64,000 bases of DNA from Selenia dentaria (GCA_917880725.1 OU862886.1:35751501-35815500), one strand, 5' to 3'. Counted from the first letter of the stretch, positions 1-11,151 are shown. Numbers and translations are program-made. The notes: generated by a model from the letters alone, not told the origin.

Positions 1-2010
1 TAGCAGTTTAGGATAGAATTAAATTACTTATTAGCCCTTTTTAGGCTAGATTGTAATATATTTAGACATACTATTTGTATGTATTATAGGAACAAAAAAT
101 CTTCACCATAAACTCAAGCTCGAGGCAGATACCATCCTGTAGGATGTCATTGGCTGTAGGAACACTGAACTGATTGCTAACTGACTGTCATTACAAGTTA
201 TATACAGTGAGTTACTTGCCGTTGACACAAAAGTTACTACGTACATCTGACTTTTCAGTCCTACTCTGGTGATATCCAGAACCATTACGTCAGTACTCTA
301 ATGACACCAGTTTGAAGTTCCAAAAATGTATATGTAGATAGTACTGAAACTGTCAGGTTGTGTGCGTGTTAATGTGTGAGTGTGCTGACATTGTGTGGAG
401 GCAGCGCGCGGCGGCGGCATAGTTCTCTAATGTCGGATTAATCACGAAGCCGACACATCCGAGTTTAGGCGTTTGACACGTGACGTGTACGCACTGGGGC
501 TTTAGTTGCCGTAATGTGGTCGCGACAGCCAGCCATGTCACGGCTTATAGTTACACGGGCTTCAAATCGTACAACTTGCAATGTGTGTATTAGCATGATG
601 TCCCAGTTTTGTGGTTGCGGTCGTGCAAGGGGGTGGACTTTTACGTGAGATGCACAGTTTGTTTGCTCAGTTTACATTGTTGTAGTAAAGTAAATAAAGT
701 GTTTTTTTTCTATAAATGCGTATGTCTTAAATGAAAATAAAAACACATAACTTGAGTTTTTCTGAAGAGTTGCTTGAGCTGGCCATTTGTATATAACCAC
801 AATGTTCCTACGAAACAATACCTTTTCTAGAATACATTTTCAAAAACAATTATACACTCGCGCGACTTCGTAGGAGTGGAATAAGGCTATTCTCCTTCAT
901 GCCCCGTCTCTCCCTTACTAACAGAACAGACTTGCAGAGCTGATGCTGCTCCGTGTGACGCATCCGGGAATTGTTGGTAAGTCGTTATTTTATGTTAACT
1001 TATTGCATATTGTTCGTTTGTAAGCTCCTTGTACCGAGGACAATGTAGGTACTTTTGATAGCCAGCCGTTTGCAGATTCAAATTTATTCCAGCAGAATAT
1101 TAATTTGCAGACCAACTTGATCTAGCAGCCTACACCGTATCTTCATTCAGAATATTACTCCGAACCGTTGCTTGAGACGTTCCAGTAGCGTGAAGGGGCA
1201 ACACACTTCGTAAGTGTCACCAAGGACCATTATATAATCTTCCTTGGTGTCACTTACTAACTTCACACACTTCACTTCAAAAAGTTCATCATGACGACCT
1301 GCACTGCGCTTATCACCTTAAGTTTTAGAAGTCTCATATTGTGCCTGTAATTTATACGGGCGCTCTATCCTTCAACCTGATGCACAATAATGCGAACATT
1401 ACTATTTTCTACTGTACCTAGCCTTCGTGCATTTATCCACGGCTGAAATAGTTTGGAACCTGAAAACATTGTGTAGATGTTGTCCCATATTATCGTTATT
1501 AAGGCAGTGTTATTCAGCTAAGCTATATCTAGCCTAATGTTTGCTACGACGGGTTTAAGCGACGTTAAAGCAACTATTTAATCCAGTGAGTACTACAGCG
1601 AGTCAGCTAGTTACTATGAGTAGGCAGTATAGGCATCCACTTGAGCCATACTAGCGTGGCTTGGAAAGGCGTCGTGGTGTGTTTGGCTGGCCGCCAGCCC
1701 GCCGGCTGCCCGGTCAATAATCAGTTTGGCCTGTAGGCCTCGAACATAGCTGATTGATTGCAGTGGGCGCTTGAGGAATAAGTAATCAGCTTTCATGAGT
1801 TATGTTGCTGCGAAGAATTTTCCGTGCGATGAGGGTTAGATACAAAAATTGAATAAGAAAATTTCTGACGAACGTTGTAGGAATATTAAATTGGAAAACG
1901 TGTTATAAAAGATAAAGCTTCATACAATTAACAAGCGACAGTAATCTCCATCTCTTCTGGAATTTAAGATGATCATTTACACCCTGTTATATTTAGATTA
2001 TCTATCATCT
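1..2010. other. Intergenic DNA, no gene recognised
   Basis: No ORF here has recognisable domains. Short open frames at 103-285, 353-541 and 1614-1796 look like chance. The stretch near 398-540 is richer in GC than its surroundings but shows no motif I can name. A short hairpin at 1211-1258 is listed separately. Confidence 0.5.
1211..1258. repeat. Short hairpin
   Basis: Two 17-base arms (gtaagtgtcaccaagga and its near-perfect reverse complement, one mismatch) flank a 14-base AT-rich loop. There is no T run after it and no coding context. It may be a small foldback element or a chance palindrome. Confidence 0.5.
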
Positions 2011-2013
2011 ATG

Positions 2014-2400
2014 AAATCATCATCTCAGCCGTAGGACTTCCACTGCTAAACATATGTCTCCCCATCATCTTTCAAATGGACCGGTTGGAATCGGCCTGCA
2101 TGCAACGTCGTCCTGCTACCTTTATCAGGTCGTCTGTCGCGATCTACACTATCTACGCTGCACCTAACGGTCAGTGGTTACAAAAGGCTCCAGAACCTTC
2201 CGGCCCCATCGGCTATCTGTTCTGCATGCTATGTGGCCTGCCCACAGACACTTCAACTGGCTTATCTTCTGGGTTATGTCGGTGACTTTCGTTCTTCTAC
2301 GGATCTCCTCATTTCTGATTTGCTCACGTAGAGAAGCCCTGAGCATAGTCCTCTCCATAGCTCGTTTTGCTACTTTGACTGGCTTGCTACAAAACTAATA
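2014..2400 (-). mobile_element. RTE-like LINE 3' end, degenerate
   Basis: On the minus strand, 2358-2164 reads as the carboxy end of the endonuclease-reverse transcriptase ORF common in Lepidoptera: LREQIRNEEIRRRTKVTDI, then WAGHIACRTDSRWG. The copy continues towards 2030 in broken frames to a (GAT)n-like tail at about 2014-2030. Related tails lie at 13672-13830, 28682-28889 and 36847-37142. The copy is 5'-truncated and non-coding. Confidence 0.75.
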
Positions 2401-3340
2401 GGTTAACATAGGTTTAAATTACGATGTTGTATTTGATTAAACATGCAGGAATTTATGTATAAATGGATACTTTTTCTACAAAACGACAAGTGAAAGATCT
2501 GTAAAATACAACACCTGCATAACACTCCACCACTCCCAGCACAATCCTTCGATTGACCTGCTTGGCGAATTATTATTAAAAACGAATGTTGATATAAAAT
2601 ACAATCTTTCGCATTAAATTTACAACAGACTCCAACCACGAATAATAGAAAATCTACGTGAAGCAGTTTCATAAAATTAAAGCATCTCAACCCTTGTGTT
2701 CCAAAAATAAAAGCAAAACATCTTCATTCCCAGACAAATATTTCAACGACCCAGACTTGACTTACTGTTTGCTTTTTATCTTCTGTGTACACGTGTTACC
2801 ACACCGATGCTTGTCTAGCTCAAACCGAGCGATTATTTTGACCTCTAAATGTAAGGCATTAGAGTTCTTTTTGTTAAAAAATGAGGTAGCACGTTCAAAC
2901 TGAGCAGATATATTCACCCTTATTTATAATAAGTTATGGTTGTTTTTACACAGAAAAGTGAGGGTAGAATTGTTAAAATATCACGTTACGTGACTCTATT
3001 ACCGAGAGCTCGCTTATATGTTACAATTATTACAAGCTTCAAGTAAAACGTTATTCATTAAAAAAATAATTTTAATAACATTACCTAATTATGATGACAT
3101 AACCACAATATAGAAGATGTTTTAGCAAAATATAACATTTATTATTCATATTATGAACAAAATTTTCTACGGAATCAAATATTAACTATGAAAGGAACAC
3201 AATGTTTTTGAACTTTGATTTCTTATCATAACAAGGAGAAAGAAAATTTTCTACCATTATTATATAATTCGGAGTTTAGAGGCAGTTTCTGTGTTTACCA
3301 ACCTGATAATTCCTGGAAGAGTTGAGAAATAGTTCGTCTA
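2401..3340. other. Intergenic AT-rich DNA, nothing recognised
   Basis: Open frames at 2403-2690 and 2658-2903 are short and show no known motif. I see no repeat termini. Confidence 0.4.
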
Positions 3341-3482
3341 ACAAATTAAATTAAATTAATTAGGCACAGAGTAATATTTTTGGCAAATCTTACATAAATG
3401 TTTGAACTGTCCGGAGATCGAACCCGGGACCAGCGGCTCAGAAGGCAGAGGTATACGAACTGCACCAATCGTCCAGTCCATT
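3341..3482 (-). mobile_element. tRNA-headed SINE fragment
   Basis: On the minus strand, about 3480-3410 carries a diverged box A and a good box B (ggttcgatctcc, the complement of ggagatcgaacc). It matches the head of the longer SINE at 36526-36775. The tail half is poorly preserved. Confidence 0.6.
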
Positions 3483-3951
3483 GTCCCTTAAATTACGTAA
3501 GCGTGCACTAAGAAAGGATTTTTGAAATATCAACACAAATCGGTGGTTGGATATTTTTATTCAACTTCGTTATTTTTGGTAGTTTTCAAAATTTAAAACA
3601 TTTAGTAAATACTCTTTATTAGTACGAGTAGTAATGAAAATCGACATTATTTTTTTTTCTAAACCACGCTTGAAAAGTGGTGCAAGGGAACCCTCCCTTG
3701 CATTGTAAATATTTTTTAAACAAACGATTCCAAACCATTTAATATAATTTATTGCCTACCTAAAATAATTAGATACCTATTTTTTTATTTTTAACTAAAC
3801 TACCCCTATAGTGATTAAATGGTGTTGAGAATTTACGTAATTATTTCAGAAACGTAGAGCCGTGGCTATGAATACCAGAAACTTAAGACTTACTTCAGTT
3901 CTCTCCCCTAAGGGGTTAAAATAGGGGATGTATATATGTATTTGAAAATAT
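3483..3951. other. Intergenic DNA, no gene
   Basis: Nothing coding is seen. The motif ttaaaataggggat at 3915-3928 recurs at 4589-4602, on the far side of the LINE insertion at 3962-4481. The flanking DNA may therefore be one older repeat, split or duplicated. Confidence 0.35.
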
Positions 3952-3961
3952 AATGTATGTT

Positions 3962-4481
3962 CGTAAAAATTTACATAAATATAAGTTAAATAGTGATCAC
4001 CACACTTTTAATACCAGAAATACAAATAGGATAGCTGTACCTAGTTTTAGACTTGCGAAGACTAATAAGTCATTCCTAGGAAATTGTGTGCGTTTTTACA
4101 ATAAAATCCCAAAGCACATAACTGAGCTCACAGAGGGCAAATTCAAGTTGACTGTAAAAAACGTTTTAATAAAAAAAGCTTACTATAGAGTTCGACATTA
4201 TATAGAAGATAAAGATACTTGGAATACTCCACTTCTGGCAAGCTGTCTCTCTGCCACCCATAAAATGTAATATTTGTAGTACCTAAGTAGCAACATTGTA
4301 AACATCCATATAAAAAGAATGGCCCCGAGTTTCTTGCCGCTTCTTCTCGGTGGGTTCTATATATTTTGGAACGCGGCGGTAGAGTCTTTAAAATACATTA
4401 TAATGAAAAGTCGACGTTCATAAGTGCGTCTTTGATGCCTAAATTGAATAAATGATTTTGACTTTGACTTTGACTTTGATG
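3962..4481 (+). mobile_element. 5'-truncated LINE (CR1/Jockey-like) with TTTGAC tail
   Basis: The ORF reading through 3953-4270 encodes the RT carboxy tail seen in CR1/Jockey-like LINEs, with VRFYNKIPKHI, then KAYYRVRHYIEDKDTW, and a stop at 4268-4270. A 3' UTR follows, then (TTTGAC)n at about 4457-4480. The element is bounded by a 10-bp direct repeat, aatgtatgtt, at 3952-3961 and 4482-4491, which I read as the target site duplication. The first Met of the ORF lies in flanking DNA. The 3' UTR stretch near 4269-4330 recurs at 56400-56460. Confidence 0.85.
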
Positions 4482-4656
4482 AATGTATGTTTGATACTCA
4501 ATCAAACAAGTAAGTAATATAAAAAATGTTAACTGTCTAGGTTAAAAAAATACTGTATCGCTACTAAAACAAAACATTGTTTAGGGGGTTAAAATAGGGG
4601 ATTAAATGCTTAAACATATGGACCAATTTTAATAAAATTTGGTATAGAGGCAGAGC

Positions 4657-4705
4657 AAGTATCCCTTGTGTTAATTCAGCGCCCGAATTAACACAAGGGA
4701 TACTT
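4657..4705. repeat. Perfect palindrome, 21-bp arms
   Basis: Arms at 4657-4677 and 4685-4705 are exact reverse complements around a 7-base loop, agcgccc. Just upstream (4620-4650) is a segment also found upstream of the larger palindrome at 14075-14158. Confidence 0.9.
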
Positions 4706-5127
4706 TTCATCATCATCATCCATCACCACGTGGGCGTTACCGAGGAGCATAGCTAGTGGTAACTTATTAGAAGAATGTTGCCTTTAGAATCATTCCACCT
4801 GCCTCTTATGATTCGTTTCACAATGCAAGTTTGTATTATAATATGATAAGCACCATCATACTTTACATCATCATGAAAGTTCGTACCAGTATATTTCACT
4901 AATTTATCAAGCTCGAATTTTATGTGTCAGAACGATTGTCCACTTAGTGTTGAAACAACAAAACTTATTTTATAATTTATGGTGAATATGGAATGTACCT
5001 GACACGTAATTTCAAATAACCAGGTACGTTGATGTTCAATTACATTCTGTGGTGATTTTTAAAACAATTAAAACAACAGACATCAATTGTTTTTATGTTC
5101 TTCACGAACACATACACTTTTTCAGTT

Positions 5128-5193
5128 AAAAACTGAAATATTTAGTGACGTGGTTAATAAAAATTAACCACGTCACTAAATATTTCAGTTTTT
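5128..5193. repeat. Perfect palindrome, 31-bp arms
   Basis: Arms 5128-5158 and 5163-5193 are exact reverse complements with a 4-base A loop. No terminator context is known in this setting. Confidence 0.9.
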
Positions 5194-5199
5194 TATCAG

Positions 5200-5420
5200 A
5201 GAGGGTGGCAAACGAGCATTTGGTGGTGAGCTATCACCGTCGCCCACGGATATCTGCAGCAACTGTGGTCTCTAGGATGCGTTACCGGCCTTTATAAAGT
5301 AAACATGCTCTGTTTTTGAAAGTCCCTAAGACGTATCGGTTCGGGAATATTTCCGATGGCAGCTGGCTCCATAAAGCAGCAGGGCAAGGCAGAAATGGAT
5401 GGAACATTATATCCATTAGG
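5200..5420 (-). mobile_element. LINE 3'-end repeat, degenerate
   Basis: The segment resembles a very common lepidopteran LINE tail. It has gcaaacgagca at the left, a block around accggcctttataaag, then acgtatcggttcggg and a segment about a side chain of 'agcagctggctcc' type. On the minus strand this is the end of a reverse transcriptase frame. All frames are broken. A related start lies at 46441-46510. Confidence 0.55.
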
Positions 5421-5701
5421 CCGTTCGAGTACAAAATTCAGCAGCAGGTATTATAGCGAACGATTCTCCGTGATAAATGCAGTAGAAGACGTAGATGAAT
5501 CTATTATCTCTCTCTACGCAGTTTTAAAGGAAATAATAGGCAGAAAGCTTCGAAAGAAGCGCTGTATGCTACTCCCGATCAAAATTTTACTGCTGCTATC
5601 AATGCGTAAGGCATACTAGAAGATTACCAGCTGAGCAGCCACGAAAAAAACATACTGGAGATCGCTAATATATGGTGTATAATATATGGTGCTCTTCTAG
5701 A

Positions 5702-6376
5702 TAATACAAGAACTACAACCCGGTCAGAATATCTGTGCACCTCGCTGGAATGCGGCGCCTCTCCCGCTTCCCCTGTCACCTCTCCGCGCACTCCCCGGTG
5801 CGACAGTACGGTTAGCATCTTCGTTGCCGATACACGTCCCGATAATTTTGATATTTTCGCTTTGTTGTTGTTTTGTTTTTTAATATTTATTGTTAAGTTT
5901 AGACTGTTTACTGTTAAGTTTGGACTGGTTTGGTTGTTATTAAATTGTTGTAGCTGTTAAACTGAAGTCATGGGAAAAACAATACACAGCGAATCAAGAA
6001 ATTTAATCTTGAAAGTGCTCAAGTTTTTTGAATCGGAGAAAGCAAATAAATAGTACACCATACCTGTAGACCAAGTGGTGAAACGAACCTGTGCTGCAAC
6101 TGGGATATCAAAGAGGACTGACTCTAATAAAAATTAAAAATGAAGCCAAAGTACAACCACCTACTTCGCCGGGCGCTAGTCCGACTCCAAGTACTAGTAA
6201 TAATTTAGAAACCCACCCAGAATCAAAATTATCTTTAAAATCTCAAAATTTTCTTTCTTTTTTTTATTTACCTCCACATTTCTCGAAATAACTTTTTTTC
6301 ACACCATACCTAGACCGCCGATATGACGTCACGAGTTCAGGTGCACAGATATTGTGACCGAGTTGTAGTTGTTGAT
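5702..6376 (+). mobile_element. Internally deleted IS630/Tc1-mariner element
   Basis: Terminal inverted repeats pair 5709-5742 (with atatctgtgcacct) with 6341-6370 (with aggtgcacagatat). TA dinucleotides lie just outside both ends, as expected for this superfamily. Between them is an amino-terminal transposase remnant. The middle and catalytic regions are missing, so this is a non-autonomous deletion derivative of about 675 bp. Confidence 0.65.
5970..6225 (+). pseudogene. Transposase N-terminal remnant (IS630/Tc1-mariner type)
   Basis: From the ATG at 5970 the frame reads MGKTIHSESRNLILKVLKFF. This is the start typical of an arthropod IS630/Tc1-mariner transposase group whose proteins begin MGKTIHSE and carry a helix-turn-helix. 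An in-frame TAG follows near 6051. After a frame change, residues like VVKRTCAATGISKRTLT and a proline/serine linker (SPGASPTPSTSNN) continue to about 6210. No DDE catalytic residues remain. It lies inside the inverted repeats at 5702-6376 and cannot make an active enzyme. Confidence 0.6.
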
Positions 6377-6996
6377 AATGTATCCATTATCTTGGAGAAA
6401 AAAACACGTTATGGCTATAGGAAGGTAGTTGGACAGATCTTTCAGCTTTCCTTCAGTCACTTTTTTAGGGGCCGCGTGCACTAGTTCTTCTATATGTTGC
6501 AAACACGCCTGATGTGTAGGAGAGCTGGACAAGTCTCGTTAGAACCGGAGTCATCTCTGGGGCACATTTTGCAGCGCTATCAGAGGGATGCCATACGTAC
6601 TCAAAGACGTCTTTAAAGAGGTTTTTGATAAAACCGCATAATACTTAGGCCCCAGCGATCACACTCTTGGTTAGCTCTGCCAGTCGCCCTCTATGTTACT
6701 AGGTGAAGGTACCTATATTGTAAATCCACGGGAACAGGGGACACAACAATACGAGCATATGTCGATAAAAAGTAAACCCATTTATTGATGGATCAGTCTC
6801 TCCGCTGGTATTTTGCTACACAAAAATTACCTAATCAGAATAATCAATTTATTGGTAAAAAAAAATTACAGGTCACAGTACATTTTAGCATAGTAATGTA
6901 AATATGTCATAAAAAAATAACTGTTGTCAAATTAATTGTTTACAAAAGTGATAATTTTGTAAAATATTATAATAATTAAATTGAATGTTAATTCAA
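6377..6996. other. Intergenic DNA, possible unrecognised fragment
   Basis: On the minus strand 6532-6392 gives a modestly coding-looking frame, with QACLQHIEELVHAAPKK then GKLKDLSNYLP. I cannot place it in a family. Nothing else is seen. Confidence 0.3.
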
Positions 6997-7000
6997 TTTT

Positions 7001-7418
7001 CATCTTAGTTTGAAAAGTGAGAGCTAGCTTTTTCCTTTTTCGATTTATTTTTCTTAGTATTGTTTTTATTACCAACTCGCAGCAGTCAAGCATAGACTTG
7101 CTAGATCCAACAGGCTAAATCAAATAAAAATACATTTCTTATAATTCAAGATGTCATAAAAATAAATAGGAAACCATTAATGGGACATAATCATCTTATC
7201 TTTATTTTATCGCATCATCTTATCTCATTTCGTTTTAAATTAACTTAAGTTAAGTGCGTCCGTAACATGTGGCAGGTATATAGTAGGAACTAGGACATGA
7301 GTGAGCCTGTTGGATCTAGCAAGTCTATGCTTGACTGCTGCGAGTTGGTAATAGAAACAATACTAAGAAAAATAAATCTAAAAGGAAAAAGCTATCTCTC
7401 ACTTTTCAAACTAAGATG
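7001..7418. mobile_element. MITE with about 116-bp inverted repeats
   Basis: Bases 7001-7116 and 7304-7418 are inverted copies, about 90% identical by eye, including gtctatgcttgactgctgcg. They enclose about 187 bp of non-coding AT-rich DNA. Long arms and no ORF fit a foldback MITE. A target duplication could not be fixed, because T-rich sequence blurs both ends. Confidence 0.8.
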
Positions 7419-8034
7419 AAAAAAAGTATTTAATTTTAAATAAAGTCCTAGCTAATTACTTTTCGATATATTTGCAGTGTCTTTACATAATAAAATTGTG
7501 TATAAGAATAGAAATATGGCAATTATTAATTCTGGAAACAGTTTTGGGTCATTTAAAACTCGAGTGCGGTCTGTAGAACAAATGTTTTCTTGGAGTTAGT
7601 GGCATTACACAGGCCTTCGCCACACTACAGAAAACTATAATAAAGTCCAATCGCATCTTAAAAAGAAAAAACTGAAGTATAGATCAATCGTTTTCGTTTA
7701 ACTTGCTATAAAACGGAACGAAAGTTAGGGCGAGTATCAATTGATAAAAAAGCAAGTTGTAACCTCACGTTCGTTCCCCTGACTGTAAGCCTCACCTGAA
7801 CCAGCTGCTATGCGACTCAGATTTAAAATTAAACCGAGTGCGGTGCGGCTCTGCACCAAGTTTGACACTCCGAGAAACAGCTATTGTTTATTGCTGTTAA
7901 ACATTTTTGTTTTCATGGCGGCCATACATGTCGCAATTCCTGGAAAAATAGTACGATTTCTATGAAATCTATTGTATTATTGGCCAAATATGGCGATTGG
8001 CAAGTCTACTGGTTAAGGCCTAAACGTATTAATA
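7419..8034. other. Intergenic DNA, nothing recognised
   Basis: Only short chance frames are seen up to the left end of the Tc1-like element at 8037. Confidence 0.4.
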
Positions 8035-8763
8035 TACACTGGACAGCAAATAAACCGAGCCACCCGCTACCTAGGCACTCTAATTCGATTTTCTCAAAAA
8101 CAAAAAAACCTACAAATATCAAAGTTGTACCTACAGAAAGTGCGTTTCATGGTGATTAAAATGAAAGGAAATGCATTGAGTTTAATCAATATTTCAGTGT
8201 TTATTAAGGATTTTACAAAAAAGAGTCCAGTCCAGTCGTGACAATCGTTAGTAATGATAAAGTGAAAAATAAAAATTAAAGCCAAAAACAAAGATAAAAT
8301 AAAAAAAAAGTTTATGATCATTATTTCGTATTCCCTCCCCTTGCTCGGATAACTGCCAGCATATTTGTATTCATCGACCTTACGAGCCTGACGATACAAT
8401 CTTGAGGAATTGTATTCCACTCTTCTTCAATTGCGATTCGCAGCTCTGGAAGCCTTGTTGGAGCAGGTACCCGGGCTCGAACCCGACGTTTCAGCTCACC
8501 CCATAAGTGTTCTATCGGATTCAAGTCCGGGCTTCGAGCTGGCCAGTCCATCGTACGAATGCTGACGTCGCGTAGATACTGGGTCACCACATGAGCAACA
8601 TGAGGCCGTGCATTATCATGCATCAATTGCATATCCTGTCCGATATATCCTGCGTAAGGTACCATATGGTCTGCGAGGATTTCAGTAATGTAGCGATGAG
8701 AAGTCAGTCCACGTGTACGGCCCGTCGGTTCGATGAAAACTAACGCTGTATATGCTGTTAACG

Positions 8764-8771
8764 AAATGCCG
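8764..8771. repeat. Target site duplication, left copy
   Basis: aaatgccg is repeated exactly at 10027-10034, on the other side of the nested element. Confidence 0.85.
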
Positions 8772-10026
8772 GGTAAACATTTAGAATCGTGGCGCCTGAA
8801 TTCGGGGGGAGGGGGGAGGGGAGGGGGGGTTCGGGTAGTGCCCCCCCGCAAACCCCACCCGCCGGAGACCATTAGTATTCGAGTTATGTTTGTTTAAGTA
8901 TTTTGAGGTTAAGTACTGCATTTCGATCTACTACCACCCCCGCGTCGGCTCTGCAATCCGACAAGACTGCTTGAAATCGGGGTGCTATGAGTCGGTTCTG
9001 TCACTGACTTCGACCTATTCTAACTAACTATAACTAACCTATAGGTATCTCACAGACAAGTGACTTTGCCAATTCATTAGATAGCTACTGATATACTATT
9101 GTGCACAAATTTGGAACAAAAGTAGTTTGATGAAGTGGGTCACAGTTCAAACCTAACCTAACCTATATCACAGAGGTTTGTCACAGACAAGTGACATTGC
9201 CAATTCATTAGGTACTAATAACTACTATTGTGCACACATTTTGGTGCACACCCAAGCCCCAAACGATTTGTTTGTTTTCGATAAACGCATAGGGGTGCGA
9301 TGCGTGCGGCACATTTTTTGGCGTTGCACCATGTTGTTTTCTTCAGCGAATTTTAGACACTGGTCAATGGTTCCCAATTCGCGCACAACTTTGGGTAGGC
9401 TCCACATTTGTACAACTTCCTCCGTGTACAAATGCCGGTCCGAAACGGGACCGTCATCTACAAAGTCCGCCCTTGATGAAGGTCCAGGCAAAGGAGACGC
9501 CATCGCGATGACTAATGAGCACGTCGAGCTGGTGCCAGTTATCAAATCTTCCAAAGGCAATCGCAGTGTCCAGTGAGCAAGCAGGTGTCGTACAGTAAAG
9601 CAGCAAAATCGGAGTCCAAAATCGTAGCAAAGTCGTTGAGATATCAAAAGAAAGCGCAGAAAAACAGGAGAAAACATTCACGTACACTCGGAAGTAACGG
9701 AATGACGCGAGTATTCCGACAGTGACATTACGCTATCTTCGATGTTTGCGTTCCGTTTCAAGAACTTACATACAACGTACATGTCAAAAAAGGCTAAAAG
9801 TTACCTAGAAACGTTTCGTTTTACGCATTAATGTCATTTATGTCACCTGTCACTATCAAAATTACGGTGTTTTATTGAAACTTTAAAAAACTATTTAGAC
9901 TATTTTGGCGTGTCTCCGGCAGCTAAAATGTTGTAAATATGTTGTAAATACTTTATACAAACCCTTTCAACCCACCCACAGTTTTTGTTTCACCAAATTC
10001 AGGGGTCACGATTCTAAAGCCAACCC
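8772..10026 (-). mobile_element. Merlin-like DNA transposon nested in Tc1
   Basis: The insert is bounded by inverted repeats of about 35 bp. The left end reads ggtaaac, then ttagaatcgtgg. The right end complement reads ggttggc, then ttagaatcgtga, followed by a shared cctgaatt. An exact 8-bp target duplication surrounds it. A G-rich run at 8803-8847 lies just inside the left end. Eight-base duplications occur in hAT, P and Merlin elements. A small minus-strand ORF has a Cys/His pattern like Merlin transposases. The element is too short and too broken to be autonomous. Confidence 0.8.
9237..9560 (-). pseudogene. Possible Merlin transposase N-terminal fragment
   Basis: On the minus strand, from about 9501 the frame reads MASPLPGPSSRADFVDDG. 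It then has WSLPKVVRELGT, DQCLKFAEENNMV and a Cys/His/Cys array: KMCRTHRTPMRLSK, then WVCTKMC. A C-x2-H, a short loop with PM, then W-x-C-x2-C is the layout of the zinc-binding start of Merlin/IS1016-type transposases. The frame ends straight after, with no catalytic domain. Other ORFs over this stretch are shadows. The family call is inference from motif layout and the 8-bp target duplication. Confidence 0.45.
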
Positions 10027-10603
10027 AAATGCCGCCCCAGACCATTACTGATCCTCCTCCATAAGCAACAGTTTCCTCGATGCAACACTGAGAATAACGT
10101 TCTCCAGGGCGACGATATACTCTCTGACGTCGATCACTTCCATGTAGACTCACCCTGGTCTCATCAGTGAAGAGTACATTACTCCACTGCTCTAATGTCC
10201 AATCCCTATGCTCTCGAGCAAATTCAAGTCGTGCTCGACGATGTGCTACCGATAATGCTGGGCCTGTTGCAGCTCTTTTTGGGGTCAGGTTCCGTTCAGC
10301 AAGTCTCCTTCTGACGGTATCTGAACTTATGACCACTTGGCGTTCGTCACGCAGACTTTGTTGGACTTGAACTGCGTTGAGGTGGCGATTTCGCAGAACA
10401 GTAAGGTGGATATTAGCATTGTGTTTGTTGCTTGATTACAATGTGAGTTGACGGTACTTTCGAATTAATTTGTAGTCATTTTAATCACCATGAAACGCAC
10501 TTTTTATAGGTATATTTTTGATAGTTGTAAGTTTTATACTTGTTGAGAAAATCGAATCAGAGTTCCTAGGTAGCGGGTGGCTCGGTTTATTTGCTGACCA
10601 GTA

Positions 10604-11150
10604 TATATGGAGCTAAGCCTGTCTCCGTGATACCGTCTGTAGTATTCGAATAGGTGTCATTAGTAGTCAGTCATTCTTCAAGAGAATCCAAGAGGATCCA
10701 GCAGGTCTAGACAAAATTCAAACAGGCGTGTTTCCGCACACGCTACAGACAAAAACGTGTTTACGAACTTAGCGAGACGTCACGTGACTTTTCCGCAGGT
10801 AATGTCAGCCGGCCTGCTGAACGGCTTCCTTTTCCAGAGCTTGCTGTTTGCCTTGCGATGCTTTTCGTGTCTTGCGGTCATTGGCTTTGTGAGCACATTG
10901 TTGTGAAGTGGAGTCTATGGCCATATTTATCAAAGTCAGTCCAGCGTGAGGGTTAACGAGGATCTGTTTTCGTTGCACTTTCACTCTTTAAAAAATAGCA
11001 ACAGATGTAGTTAAAACTATGTGAACTGTTCGATTTATTTACGCGAATGTTTTTGGCACACTTTTACATTAATGATATTGGAGAAAGTTTTATATATAAC
11101 GTAAAAATGTTTTAAGTCAGTCATTTAATAAAGGCACGGTTGCAAACTAA
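10604..11150. other. Intergenic DNA, nothing recognised
   Basis: No coding frame or repeat terminus is identified between the Tc1-like element and the next MITE. Confidence 0.4.
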
Positions 11151-11151
11151 G

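Larger units (their letters stand above)
8321..10430 (-). pseudogene. Tc1-like transposase, interrupted
   Basis: This is a DDE transposase that would cut and paste Tc1-like elements at TA sites. The first part (minus strand, from about 10430 through 10027) starts in-frame upstream of the GTG at 10336. It carries SSDTVRRRLAERNLTPKRAA, the first catalytic Asp in LFTDETRVSLHG, and GGSVMVWGGI. The second part (8763-8321) resumes with SLTAYTALVF and carries the second Asp in MHDNARPH and the third in SPDLNPIEHLW (a DD-x-D arrangement). Removing the insert and one copy of its 8-bp target duplication rejoins the two parts in frame exactly at the GGI/SLT junction. The first roughly 50 residues, normally a helix-turn-helix, are not found. 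The protein is inactive as it stands. Confidence 0.88.
8037..10603 (-). mobile_element. Tc1-like element, split by a nested transposon
   Basis: Inverted repeats pair 8037-8163 with 10474-10603. Outer ends are cactggacagc and the complement of gctgaccagta, both sharing aaataaaccgagccacccgc and both next to TA. The transposase lies on the minus strand in two parts, 10336-10027 and 8763-8321, separated by a foreign 1,255-bp element. Without the insert the element is about 1.3 kb, shorter than a full Tc1 element (about 1.6 kb). This agrees with loss of the amino-terminal DNA-binding region. Confidence 0.9.

Noticed and set aside
353..541. 62-codon minus-strand frame in a GC-richer patch
   Set aside because: No domain, no splice or start context, and the surroundings are non-coding.
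9153..9168. aacctaacctaacct, resembling the insect telomere repeat (TTAGG)n
   Set aside because: Only about three units inside a DNA transposon; short CCTAA runs occur by chance and there is no longer array.
9178..9576. 132-codon plus-strand frame in the nested element
   Set aside because: It is the complement of the minus-strand frame with the Merlin-like Cys/His pattern, which is better supported.
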